Of a stretch of DNA of 64,000 nt, positions 54,875 through 63,279 are shown in pieces (position 1 is the stretch's first letter; the number at the start of each line of letters is the position of its first letter). The translations under genes and the position numbers were made by a program. Below the pieces are notes generated by a model. The model saw only the letters and a program-made list of their open reading frames with translations, was not told where the DNA came from and ran no database searches. The DNA is from UBA830 sp002295635 (GTDB lineage: Bacteria; Pseudomonadota; Alphaproteobacteria; MPNO01; UBA830), in NCBI GenBank assembly GCA_002295635.1, contig DBHK01000026.1, positions 90,314-154,313 on the forward strand. The letters run 5' to 3'.

Positions 54875-55183
54875 ATGAAATTACATCACACGGCGATATG
54901 CGTTGATGAAATTCAGTCAGCGGTAGACTGGTATAAAAACCTTCTCGCTTTCGACGTTGAATACCAGGACGAGACATGGGCTTTGTTGTCTTTCGAAAAT
55001 ACGAGAGTCGCGCTGGTATTACCGTCACAGCACCCCCCTCATCTGGCATTCGAACATGAGGGAGCGTCGACCTTCGGGGAGATGAGAACCCACAGAGATG
55101 GTAAAGAAAGCATATACGTTCGAGACCCATTCGGTAACGCTATTGAGTTACTGAAACCCACCGATGAGCGAGAAAGAGGTTAG
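54875..55183 (+). CDS. VOC superfamily protein (glyoxalase-like)
   Basis: 102 residues, one VOC module. AAGGAG lies 6 bases before the ATG at 54875; an in-frame start 30 bases earlier has no family match. Likely metal ligands are His5 (KLHHTAICV), His56 (PHLAFE) and Glu91 (GNAIELL). The opening HHTAICVDEIQSAVDWYKN fits methylmalonyl-CoA epimerase, fosfomycin-resistance or glyoxalase types; no specific activity can be assigned. Confidence 0.8.
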   Translation: MKLHHTAICVDEIQSAVDWYKNLLAFDVEYQDETWALLSFENTRVALVLPSQHPPHLAFEHEGASTFGEMRTHRDGKESIYVRDPFGNAIELLKPTDERERG

Positions 55184-55320
55184 TTTACTCTTAGCCTTTT
55201 TTGAGTCCGTCATTGTCACATCATGGTGCTTTACTGCTTACCTCGCTGGAATCTCTACTTTGTCACTTTTTTCAATCTCTTATTCACGGAAAACACTGTC
55301 TACGAAGCTGGTGAGAACCA

Positions 55321-55764
55321 ATGAATAGTTGGTTAGATAGCTTTAAGTCAGCGCCAAAGGTAGCAGTAATTATCGGGTTTCTTGGCCTTGCTCCCTTTTT
55401 TTCATTTACCGGGTTATCGCTCATCCAGATACAACTCCCATATGTTTTCGCTCATCAAGTGCTAACAGCTTATGGCGCTGTTATCCTCTCCTTCCTTGGC
55501 GGAATACGCTGGGGTCTAGCGATAATAACGATAAATCGCGAAGCAATTTGGGGACAACTCTGTTTTAGCGTTATTCCCGCATTGTTGGGTTGGATAGCTT
55601 TATTACTTCCAACTACCGCTGGATTGTTGCTTCTCTCATTTGCTTTCGTATTAACACTTTTTGCGGATATCCATTTTTCGGCAGCGCCTTATTGGTTTAA
55701 AGCTCTCCGACTACCGCTGTCCCTTGGGGCAATAGCATGTCTACTGTCATCTTTACTTCTCTAA
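55321..55764 (+). CDS. DUF3429 membrane protein
   Basis: 147 residues with four to five transmembrane helices. The family motif AYGAVILSFLGGIRWGLA is seen near residue 50-70, and the sequence then alternates short loops with hydrophobic stretches. DUF3429 proteins have no established function. In several Proteobacteria they are next to photolyase genes, and the same holds here: the FeS-type photolyase starts 42 bases downstream. Confidence 0.85.
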   Translation: MNSWLDSFKSAPKVAVIIGFLGLAPFFSFTGLSLIQIQLPYVFAHQVLTAYGAVILSFLGGIRWGLAIITINREAIWGQLCFSVIPALLGWIALLLPTTAGLLLLSFAFVLTLFADIHFSAAPYWFKALRLPLSLGAIACLLSSLLL

Positions 55765-55806
55765 AGTCGAAACAATGAAAATTGTTTCCCGAACTGTAGG
55801 TGCACT

Positions 55807-57348
55807 TTGACTGTTTTCAAGCCCGACAGGGTGGTTCTTATATTGGGAGATCAACTCTCTTTGAAAATTAGTTCACTCCGTTCGGCCAACAAATATAAAG
55901 ACCAGATTTTGTTGGCAGAGGTAGACCGTGAAGCCAATTATGTTCTGCACCATAAAAAGAAAATCGCTTTTATGTTCTCGGCTATGCGTCATTTCGCGGC
56001 TGAACTCTCTGAGAGGGGCTGGAACGTCCGCTACGTTAAATTAGACGCCTCTGGCAATACAGGAACCCTAAGCGGTGAACTCGGCCGAGCCCTGAATCAA
56101 CTAGGTATAGCTTCCGCAGTGTACACGGAAGCAAGCGAGTACAGAATTACAGAAGAAATTTCTAATTGGGCAAACTCAAACAAGATAGTCCTTGAGGTTC
56201 TTACCGATGATCGCTTTGTCTGTTCACATCGAGATTTTGAAGAATGGGCAGCGGGCCGAAAACAAATGAGAATGGAGTTTTTTTATCGTCTCATGCGGCG
56301 TAAAACCGGCCTACTGATGGATGGCGATAAACCGGAGGGGGGAAAGTGGAATTTTGACAAGGAGAACCGGAAACCCGCGTCAGAAAATTTATCAATGCAA
56401 AGACCGCTCTCGGTAGCGCCGGATAAAATTACAGACGAAGTTTTGACTCTGGTTGAAAAACGGTTTCCAAATAATTTTGGTGAATTACGGCCATTCTGGT
56501 TTGCGGTTACCCGGAACGAAGCGTTAAAGGCTCTAGATTCATTCATTAGACACGCCCTACCCTCATTTGGTGACTTTCAGGATGCCATGCTTGATGGCGA
56601 ACCTTTCCTCTTTCACTCTGCATTATCTCAATATATTAACGCTGGTCTTCTGGATCCCCTAGAGGTATGCCGACGAGTAGAAGCCGCATGGTATTCGGGG
56701 ACTGCGCCTTTAAACGCTGTGGAGGGCTACATTCGTCAGATCATAGGTTGGCGTGAATATGTACGCGGTATCTACTGGCTAAAGATGCCAAAGTACACCG
56801 ATCATAATTTTTTCGGGGCCAAAAGGCCGCTTCCTAGTTTTTACTGGACCGGAAAAACCGACATGGCCTGTATTAGAGCGGCCATTAATCAAACGCGAGA
56901 TGAGGCATACGCTCATCATATTCAACGCCTGATGGTTACCGGTAATTTCGCAATGCTGGCTGGAGTCGATCCGAAGGAGTTACACAAATGGTATTTGGCA
57001 GTTTACGCAGATGCCTACGAATGGGTAGAAGCCCCAAACGTTATAGGGATGAGCCAATTTGCCGACGGGGGTTTGGTTGCTTCAAAGCCCTATGCTGCCA
57101 GTGGCAATTATATAAACAAAATGTCTAATCATTGCCGCTCATGTCGCTTTCAGGTTAATCAGAAAACTGGTGCTGACGCCTGCCCATTCAACTCACTTTA
57201 CTGGGATTTCTTAGTTCGAAACCGAGACAAACTGTCGAGTAACCCCCGCCTCGGAAACGCGTACAGAACGTGGGCAAAAATGAGTGAGAAAAAGCGCAAA
57301 GCATACAGAGAGACCGCTCAGGAAACCCTCGAAAAAATTTTAATATAA
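55807..57348 (+). CDS. phrB: FeS-BCP type (6-4) photolyase (PhrB/CryB-like)
   Basis: 513-residue photolyase that repairs UV (6-4) photoproducts using FAD, an antenna lumazine and a 4Fe-4S cluster. Cys355, Cys443, Cys446 and Cys459 match PhrB of Agrobacterium (Cys350/438/441/454) with a constant +5 shift. The active-site His pair is His370-His371 (AHHIQRLMVTGNF), again the PhrB pair plus five. The FAD-binding region INKMSNHC and GIYWLKMP are in place. TTG start; GTG at 55831 is the alternative. The last 9 bases overlap the convergent gene's end. Confidence 0.92.
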   Translation: MTVFKPDRVVLILGDQLSLKISSLRSANKYKDQILLAEVDREANYVLHHKKKIAFMFSAMRHFAAELSERGWNVRYVKLDASGNTGTLSGELGRALNQLGIASAVYTEASEYRITEEISNWANSNKIVLEVLTDDRFVCSHRDFEEWAAGRKQMRMEFFYRLMRRKTGLLMDGDKPEGGKWNFDKENRKPASENLSMQRPLSVAPDKITDEVLTLVEKRFPNNFGELRPFWFAVTRNEALKALDSFIRHALPSFGDFQDAMLDGEPFLFHSALSQYINAGLLDPLEVCRRVEAAWYSGTAPLNAVEGYIRQIIGWREYVRGIYWLKMPKYTDHNFFGAKRPLPSFYWTGKTDMACIRAAINQTRDEAYAHHIQRLMVTGNFAMLAGVDPKELHKWYLAVYADAYEWVEAPNVIGMSQFADGGLVASKPYAASGNYINKMSNHCRSCRFQVNQKTGADACPFNSLYWDFLVRNRDKLSSNPRLGNAYRTWAKMSEKKRKAYRETAQETLEKILI

Positions 57349-58590
57349 TATTCCAAGTTTCTGAATTATATTTGGAATATTCTTTTTTATCTTGGAAAAG
57401 CTACGATCGGCGTGACGCCAGGTAAAACGGTCATAATCTCGGCCTAAACAATGGAGAATGATGCCAGCTGCCCTAAGTTCACGCTTAGCATCCATTACCA
57501 CTGAACTGACTGATCCTACCGCGGGTTTGGCAGTCACGACATCTTTAACTCCAGCCTTGCATGCCTCGGATATAACCAACTCCGCTAATTCTTCTCCTGA
57601 AGACGTTATTTTAATAAGTTTGTTAGTGCTGCGTGCCATTGCATCATTCAAAGCGCCGCTTGAGAAAGTTCTCACTTTTGGACCTACACCGAGGGGTGAT
57701 CTTTTATCGGCAACAAGAAGACCTACTGTTCCGGCAGGACTTCGCGGAAGCAACTCATTAACAAGGCAGTCTTCTTCCGTGAGAAGAAGTAGAAATTCCT
57801 CGTTGGGTAAAGGGTCCGCTAATGGAATAAATGAAGCTGAATGCCTCTCTTTTTCGATAATTGGATCTGCAACTTTTGAGAGCCCCCTCGGGCTGAAACG
57901 CCCACCTGTGTATTTGGAAATATTGTCTCGACTAGCCCGGTACGTCTTACCTTTTGTGTGAAGGCCGGCAACCCAGCGCCAGCTCAGGGTATTTGAAGCA
58001 GGATCACCGTCGATCAAGTAGCGGAGAAAAAAGTCGGCACCCAATTCCCAAGGCAAGCGTAGTGTGAAAATCCAGATGGAGGCAAACCACATTCGAGCGT
58101 GATTATGCAGGTAGCCCGTATCAATCAACTCGCGCACCCAATGGTCGAAACACTCGAGATTGGTTCCACCTCGAATAGCGTCGTGGTATCGCGAAGACAG
58201 GTCTTTGTTTCGGTCAAGTCTTGATAAAATCTCGAGAAGATTATTTTTATAGGAACTCCACACAGTTGGATGATGCTCAAGCCAACCCTTGAAGTACGCC
58301 CTCCAAAAGATTTCTTGAATAAACTTTTCTGCCGTTGATGCCGAAAAGCGAGAGAGGGTTTCCCGGATTACTTCTTCTTCGGAGATCAAACGATGCCGTA
58401 TCCAGGGCGACAAATTCGAGACATTACTCCTTTGCCCTTCTCCAAGATCGAAGTGTCTATTACTCGCATAACTTCGACATGCATGAGTAACAAAATTCTC
58501 GAGGCGAGCCAGACCCGCGTTTCTTGTGGGCGTATACACCAAGTTTTCATATTGGGTATCGGTCCCCGGGAGTTCTGGCTCACTCTCCAT
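57340..58590 (-). CDS. Photolyase-family FAD-binding protein with apparently reversed domain order
   Basis: 416 residues. The N-terminal two thirds (about 25-225) are a photolyase FAD-binding domain: NLSPWIRHRLIS (59-70), EIFWRAYFKGW (93-103), TGYLHNHARMWFAS (158-171) and DGDPASNTLSWRWVAG (194-209). The usual N-terminal antenna alpha/beta domain is missing; a Rossmann-like alpha/beta section comes instead at the C-terminus (about 285-416), ending ADRSFSKIKKNIPNIIQKL, which resembles the tail of a photolyase antenna domain. This suggests a circular permutation; a separate C-terminal domain is the other reading. It overlaps the phrB end by 9 bases, convergently. Confidence 0.82.
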   Translation of the reverse strand: MESEPELPGTDTQYENLVYTPTRNAGLARLENFVTHACRSYASNRHFDLGEGQRSNVSNLSPWIRHRLISEEEVIRETLSRFSASTAEKFIQEIFWRAYFKGWLEHHPTVWSSYKNNLLEILSRLDRNKDLSSRYHDAIRGGTNLECFDHWVRELIDTGYLHNHARMWFASIWIFTLRLPWELGADFFLRYLIDGDPASNTLSWRWVAGLHTKGKTYRASRDNISKYTGGRFSPRGLSKVADPIIEKERHSASFIPLADPLPNEEFLLLLTEEDCLVNELLPRSPAGTVGLLVADKRSPLGVGPKVRTFSSGALNDAMARSTNKLIKITSSGEELAELVISEACKAGVKDVVTAKPAVGSVSSVVMDAKRELRAAGIILHCLGRDYDRFTWRHADRSFSKIKKNIPNIIQKLGILY

Positions 58591-58925
58591 TACGCTCAGC
58601 CAAGATACGTTTCAGACACCTGTTTAGTGACCGAACAAGGCCCATTTGCCTACTCCCCGATAACCAAAATTCTCTTTTTACATAAATACAAATGTTGATC
58701 GGACGAAGATGGACCATATCATTGTTACGTTGAATTCGGGTTTGGCGATTTTAATTATTCAATTCAAATTGATACTGAATTTATTGGAGACGAGTAGCCT
58801 TGCTACAAACCAAGTAAAATAGCGATCAAAAGTATTGTGGAGTTAAACGCCCGGCTCTGAGACTAACTAGTCAAAGCAATCTATAGTAAAATGAAAAATT
58901 CAATAGTCGTATTTCTTATTTTAAT
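58591..58925. other. Intergenic region of 335 bases, no feature identified
   Basis: AT-rich spacer between the photolyase-family gene's start and the end of the TolC gene, both on the minus strand. It probably contains the photolyase-family promoter and the T1SS transcript end. I see no open reading frame of convincing type, no strong hairpin and no repeat. Confidence 0.5.
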
Positions 58926-60257
58926 TCACTTCAGGATTAAGTGCTTTTTATCCAGTACGCCCATCGCCGACAATAATGCAAGCGACGTCGACACCCGGGC
59001 CCCTTCGGCCTCAGCAGCGTCGGACTTAGCATTTATCTCGGCCGTCTCTCCTGCCAGTATCTCTAGGAGAGACCTCTTGCCTAACTTCCTCTCCTTTCTG
59101 GCAAGCTCAAGAAACGCCGCAGACAAGGCCGCCTGCTCAGCTAATAGTTCTGCATTCTCAAGAGATTGTTGATAGGCAGTAAATGCATTACTCACAGATT
59201 CATTGATTAAACGCCTCGCGTCATCAAGTTGTCTCTGAGCGGCCGAATAATTTGCTCTTGCCGCATCGATACTATTAACCACTGAAAAACCGAGGTTAAA
59301 ATTATAGGTGAATTGGAATTTTGCTGTCAGTTCTTGGGCCTTCCCTCTTGTTCCCCCGACATTTTCTTTAAAGCTCTTATCCAAGACGAAACTAAATTTC
59401 GGCCAAACCTGATCCGACTTTACCTGAGAAAGCGCTGCTTTTGACAATGATACGGCGTCCTGCAGTGACCGAATCTGATAATTACTCTTTTTCGCCATCG
59501 CAAGCGCCTCGTCCTCAGTTTCAGGAAGAGCGTCAATGGGAAGTTTTAATTTACGCGATTTTAAAAAGTCATTCTGAAGCTCTCCAAATACAGCTCTATA
59601 ACGATTTTCCTGTGTTTTCAGCTGACCTTCAGTGGCAAGTAGACGCGCTCTGGCTCCAGCTAACTGGACTTTGGCCTGCAAAACATCCGTTGAGACACCA
59701 GCGCCGGTTTTTACTTTAATATTTTCTAACTTGGTCTGTTTTTTTAGGTTAGAGAGTGACCTTCTCGCATATCTGAGTTTATCAATCGCTGTCGATGCCC
59801 CAATCTGGGCGACGCCGATTTCTAGAATTATTGATTGTTTCGTTAGTTCGAGTGTTTTCTCCGCCTGTTCTAATCGCAAACGTGCAATTCTTATCGCTGT
59901 TGATTTCGATCCGAAGTCATAAATTGGTTGCGTTAATGTCAATTTGAGCTCGGCCGACTTCATCGTTGTGTCGTCGGTGCCACTCACGTTATTTCTGTTT
60001 TCCTTGGCTCTACTTCCCGTGACTGCGAGGTCTGGAAACCAGGCCTTCTGGCTCACACTTATTCCCTCTTTCAGGGACTGAACCGTCTGTCTAGCAGCTT
60101 CAATACGGGGATGTTTGTCCAGTATTTCGGAAATTTGTTCCTTAAATGAAAGACCTTTAGAAAGCGCGTCAGTCGCGAAAAAACCGCCGATAACAGCCAT
60201 AGAAACAGTGGCCGAAAAAATGAGTGAGCACCTCTGCAGAGGATGTCTAACAGTCAT
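58926..60257 (-). CDS. TolC-family outer-membrane efflux protein of a type I secretion system
   Basis: 443 residues with a signal peptide (cleavage around ATDALS) and the all-helical OEP architecture: two tandem repeats with long coiled-coil helices (DKLRYARRSLSNLKKQTKLENIKVKTGAGVSTD; QRQLDDARRLINESVSNAF) and the QPIYDFG strand region. It forms the outer-membrane channel. It is the last gene of the T1SS operon, 53 bases after the HlyD gene's stop. No RTX substrate signal is needed on this protein. Confidence 0.88.
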   Translation of the reverse strand: MTVRHPLQRCSLIFSATVSMAVIGGFFATDALSKGLSFKEQISEILDKHPRIEAARQTVQSLKEGISVSQKAWFPDLAVTGSRAKENRNNVSGTDDTTMKSAELKLTLTQPIYDFGSKSTAIRIARLRLEQAEKTLELTKQSIILEIGVAQIGASTAIDKLRYARRSLSNLKKQTKLENIKVKTGAGVSTDVLQAKVQLAGARARLLATEGQLKTQENRYRAVFGELQNDFLKSRKLKLPIDALPETEDEALAMAKKSNYQIRSLQDAVSLSKAALSQVKSDQVWPKFSFVLDKSFKENVGGTRGKAQELTAKFQFTYNFNLGFSVVNSIDAARANYSAAQRQLDDARRLINESVSNAFTAYQQSLENAELLAEQAALSAAFLELARKERKLGKRSLLEILAGETAEINAKSDAAEAEGARVSTSLALLSAMGVLDKKHLILK

Positions 60258-60310
60258 TCAAATAGTCTCTCTTTTATAAAATCCTATGCAATCAGGGTAA
60301 TGAAATACAA

Positions 60311-61573
60311 TCAATGCTCTCTTAGCGCCATACTAGCCCCCTTCCAGAACGGTTCTATAAAGTAATTGATAATACGTCTTTCGCCGATCAATATCCGACA
60401 CTCCACGCTTTCGCCAGAAGCGAGCTCATAATTTTTTCCGTTATAAGAAATATTTTTTCCGTCAACGCTAATCCTCACCAAAAAATATGGAACCCCGTTT
60501 TGGTCGGAAATGCTATCCGCACTTATATAATCTACGAAACCATTCAATTGTCCAAAACCCGCAGGCCCTGGAGAGGTCAGACGAACCTTGGCCTGCTGCC
60601 CCAGCTTCACATAAGCCCTTTCATTAACGGGCAACCTAGCTTCTATAATTAGTTTACCGGCCTCCGGCACAACTTCGACTACAACAGCGCCCGGGGCGAC
60701 TACACCTCCTATCGTAGAATAATACAGGTATTTAACCCGCCCGCTCACTGGAGATCGGATCATTGTTCTGGAACGACTATCTAGCAACCTATCCCTTCTA
60801 AAACGCAATTCTTCATATGCATTATTCTTTTCATTATACTCGGATAATGCTGTTTCTTTTTGAGAATCTCGAAGACTAAGGATACGCAGTTTAGCTTCTT
60901 TTATTGCTGTTTTGGATTTCTCTAGAGACCAAAAATCCTCACTGATTTTTCCTTCTATACCAATCTTCTGTTCGAGATACTTAAGATGCTCGAGCCGATT
61001 TGATAAATCATCCTTAAGCAAATTAGAGCTAATCGTGATCTTTTCTGTAAGAATCTTCAGATATTTCTTGTTTTTGCTTATCCTCTGCTGGATTTCCTCC
61101 ATATCCTGTATTTTCTGCTGAACAACATTTTTTTGGGCCGAGACCCTATTTTCCAAAGACGTTTTTCGGATTTGAAAAAGGGCGACCGCTTTCTCTATTT
61201 TGCTTGGGTGCTGACCGCGTATTTTTGCTGAATATATTAATTTTTTTTTGAAACCTTGCTCCGCTTCTAGCCGAATTAAATCAATCTGTAATGCTGCCAG
61301 TCTTGTTTCTAATTCATTGAATTCTGCCTCAGATTTAGTCGCCTGCAGCTCAATTAGAGGCGCCCCTTCTCCTACACGTTGTCCTTCAAAGACAAGAATC
61401 GAACGAATAATTCCACCTTCAAGATGCTGGATTTTCTTAATCTTGTTCGATGGAGTTACAAAGCCTTGCGTGACCGTCACGTAATCTAGGGTCCCGAAAA
61501 AAGACCAAATACCGACGCCGAGAAATAACAGAAAGGTCGCTAGGCCAAAGCGGTAACTATTCACCATCGTCAT
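60311..61573 (-). CDS. HlyD-family periplasmic adaptor (type I secretion)
   Basis: 420 residues with one N-terminal transmembrane helix (about residues 8-28), a first half-lipoyl segment (TQGFVTPSNKIKKIQHLEGGIIRSILVFEGQRVG), a long alpha-hairpin (about 80-270) and a C-terminal beta-barrel ending LIGERRIINYFIEPFWKGASMALREH. This C-terminus is typical of the HlyD/PrtE/LapC adaptors that bridge the ABC transporter and TolC. It sits 5 bases after the ABC gene's stop. Confidence 0.92.
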   Translation of the reverse strand: MTMVNSYRFGLATFLLFLGVGIWSFFGTLDYVTVTQGFVTPSNKIKKIQHLEGGIIRSILVFEGQRVGEGAPLIELQATKSEAEFNELETRLAALQIDLIRLEAEQGFKKKLIYSAKIRGQHPSKIEKAVALFQIRKTSLENRVSAQKNVVQQKIQDMEEIQQRISKNKKYLKILTEKITISSNLLKDDLSNRLEHLKYLEQKIGIEGKISEDFWSLEKSKTAIKEAKLRILSLRDSQKETALSEYNEKNNAYEELRFRRDRLLDSRSRTMIRSPVSGRVKYLYYSTIGGVVAPGAVVVEVVPEAGKLIIEARLPVNERAYVKLGQQAKVRLTSPGPAGFGQLNGFVDYISADSISDQNGVPYFLVRISVDGKNISYNGKNYELASGESVECRILIGERRIINYFIEPFWKGASMALREH

Positions 61574-61578
61574 ACCAC

Positions 61579-63231
61579 CTAAGTTGCGACCGAACGTACG
61601 ATGGCGTCCGTTCCATCGTTAAGATCGAGAACATGATGCGCGCCGCTAAGAACTTCTGGGTCGTGCGAACAAATAATCAGCGTTCGCCCCGATCCTGATA
61701 AATTGTTCATCACGTTGTAAACATGCGACGCCCCAACGGAATCAATGCCCTCTGTAGGCTCGTCTAGGACCGCTAATTTACCAGCGTTAACGAGTGCTCT
61801 CGCCAAGGCCAGTCTTCTCCGAACTCCCAAAGACAGGCTCGAACCGGAACTGTTAAGAGCCTGTTCCAATCCCCCAGCCGTTTTATCAATTTCGTCTTCA
61901 AGCCCAACAACGGATAGCAGTTTTCTAATACCATCGTCAGTAAGACTGGCACTGCTGGCCAGAAAATTTTCGCGGATGGTCCCCTCTATAAACCGAGGCT
62001 CTTGTGGAAGATAAACAATATGCTTTCGCCACCAATTTAGAGACATTTGCTTGAGGTTCACACCATCCAGGGATATGTAGCCCTGACTGGGCTCGAGCAA
62101 TCCGATAACTAATTTGGCGAGCGTCGACTTCCCTGACCCATTGGCCCCAGTTACACAGAGGACTTCTCCAGGCTGGAGCACAAAGTTCAGTTTTTCCAAC
62201 ACCGGCGTCTCGCGCGAGTGATAGTTGAAATTTACGTCCCTGAATTCAAGCTTGCCCGAATAATCTTCAAAAGCTGACCCATCAGTTTGTTCGAGTGGGA
62301 GACGATCAAAATCGTTGAGTGTTTTGCTTGCCTGATCAGCGCGGACCCAACCCTCTGTTTGTTGGCAGAGAGAAACGATCGGTGCCAGCGCCCTGGCTGC
62401 AAGTATATTGGCGCCAATCATCTCACCAATGTCGAGCTGACCGTCAACCACGAGAACGGCACCTATCGAAATTACCGCAACCGTCAAAAGACCGGTAAAA
62501 GCCTTGATTAGAGATTGCGTTCTGTCCTGACGGTCAGAAAGGCGAAAATGTAGTGCATCAAATGCTTCACAGATTTTTTGCCATTTCTTGTGAAGGTGAG
62601 CCTCATTATCAAATAATCTCAGAGTCTCCGGGGTATCGATGGCATTGTTTACAAGCTGCAGCTTGAGCGTATTAGCTTTATTGATATTGCGACCCACCTC
62701 TCGCAGACTATTCAATTGAATAGTAATTATTAGAGATAACATGCAGATAATGACTGCCGTGATGAGGCAAAGGGGCGGACATAATAGGTAAAGTGCAAAA
62801 AGGAATAAAAGCGCGAAAGGAGCATCTAAGAATGCGCAAATGTTACTCGGGGAATACGCATTCTTTAATTGGTCGACACTCCCGAACACCCCCCTTAGCG
62901 TAGTAACCGGCACTTGACCCATAAATCCAAGTTTTACCCCGATAAATTTTAAGAAAACATTTTCGTTGAGTTTTTTTTGACCATCTACATCAAGTCGAGA
63001 CGCTGTCTGGTACCTCAATCGACGAAACACAAATTCAAACAAAATTGCGAGACAAGCTGCGGTTGCAAGGGTAACCAAAGTCGCATCGACGCCATAAGTA
63101 ACGTATCTATTCAATACCAGAATGACGAAAACTGCCGGCACCAACGCCAGAAGGTTAGCCGCGAGGGAAGAAAATAAAAGCCCAAGCGTTTTAGAAGGAT
63201 TAAGACCGAATTGTAAAAGTAGTCTTTTCAT
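61579..63231 (-). CDS. Type I secretion ABC transporter (PrtD-like permease-ATPase)
   Basis: 550-residue half-transporter, six membrane helices (about 20-290) and a nucleotide-binding domain. Walker A is GANGSGKST (362-370), the Q-loop YLPQEPRFIEGTIREN (408-422), Walker B LAVLDEP (487-492, Glu491) and the H-loop His523. The signature motif reads SLSLGV (465-470) instead of LSGGQ, an unusual change in an ATPase with an otherwise intact active site. There is no N-terminal C39 peptidase or CLD domain, as in PrtD-type exporters of RTX substrates. The likely substrate is encoded immediately upstream. Confidence 0.9.
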   Translation of the reverse strand: MKRLLLQFGLNPSKTLGLLFSSLAANLLALVPAVFVILVLNRYVTYGVDATLVTLATAACLAILFEFVFRRLRYQTASRLDVDGQKKLNENVFLKFIGVKLGFMGQVPVTTLRGVFGSVDQLKNAYSPSNICAFLDAPFALLFLFALYLLCPPLCLITAVIICMLSLIITIQLNSLREVGRNINKANTLKLQLVNNAIDTPETLRLFDNEAHLHKKWQKICEAFDALHFRLSDRQDRTQSLIKAFTGLLTVAVISIGAVLVVDGQLDIGEMIGANILAARALAPIVSLCQQTEGWVRADQASKTLNDFDRLPLEQTDGSAFEDYSGKLEFRDVNFNYHSRETPVLEKLNFVLQPGEVLCVTGANGSGKSTLAKLVIGLLEPSQGYISLDGVNLKQMSLNWWRKHIVYLPQEPRFIEGTIRENFLASSASLTDDGIRKLLSVVGLEDEIDKTAGGLEQALNSSGSSLSLGVRRRLALARALVNAGKLAVLDEPTEGIDSVGASHVYNVMNNLSGSGRTLIICSHDPEVLSGAHHVLDLNDGTDAIVRSVAT

Positions 63232-63279
63232 CGGTTCAAACTAACCGATTTCTTACTTAGACCACTATACCAGAATTAT

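Noticed and set aside
54699..55130. 143-residue minus-strand frame between malic enzyme and VOC genes
   Set aside because: It overlaps the VOC gene, which has its own good ribosome site and metal ligands; the antisense translation has no domain pattern.
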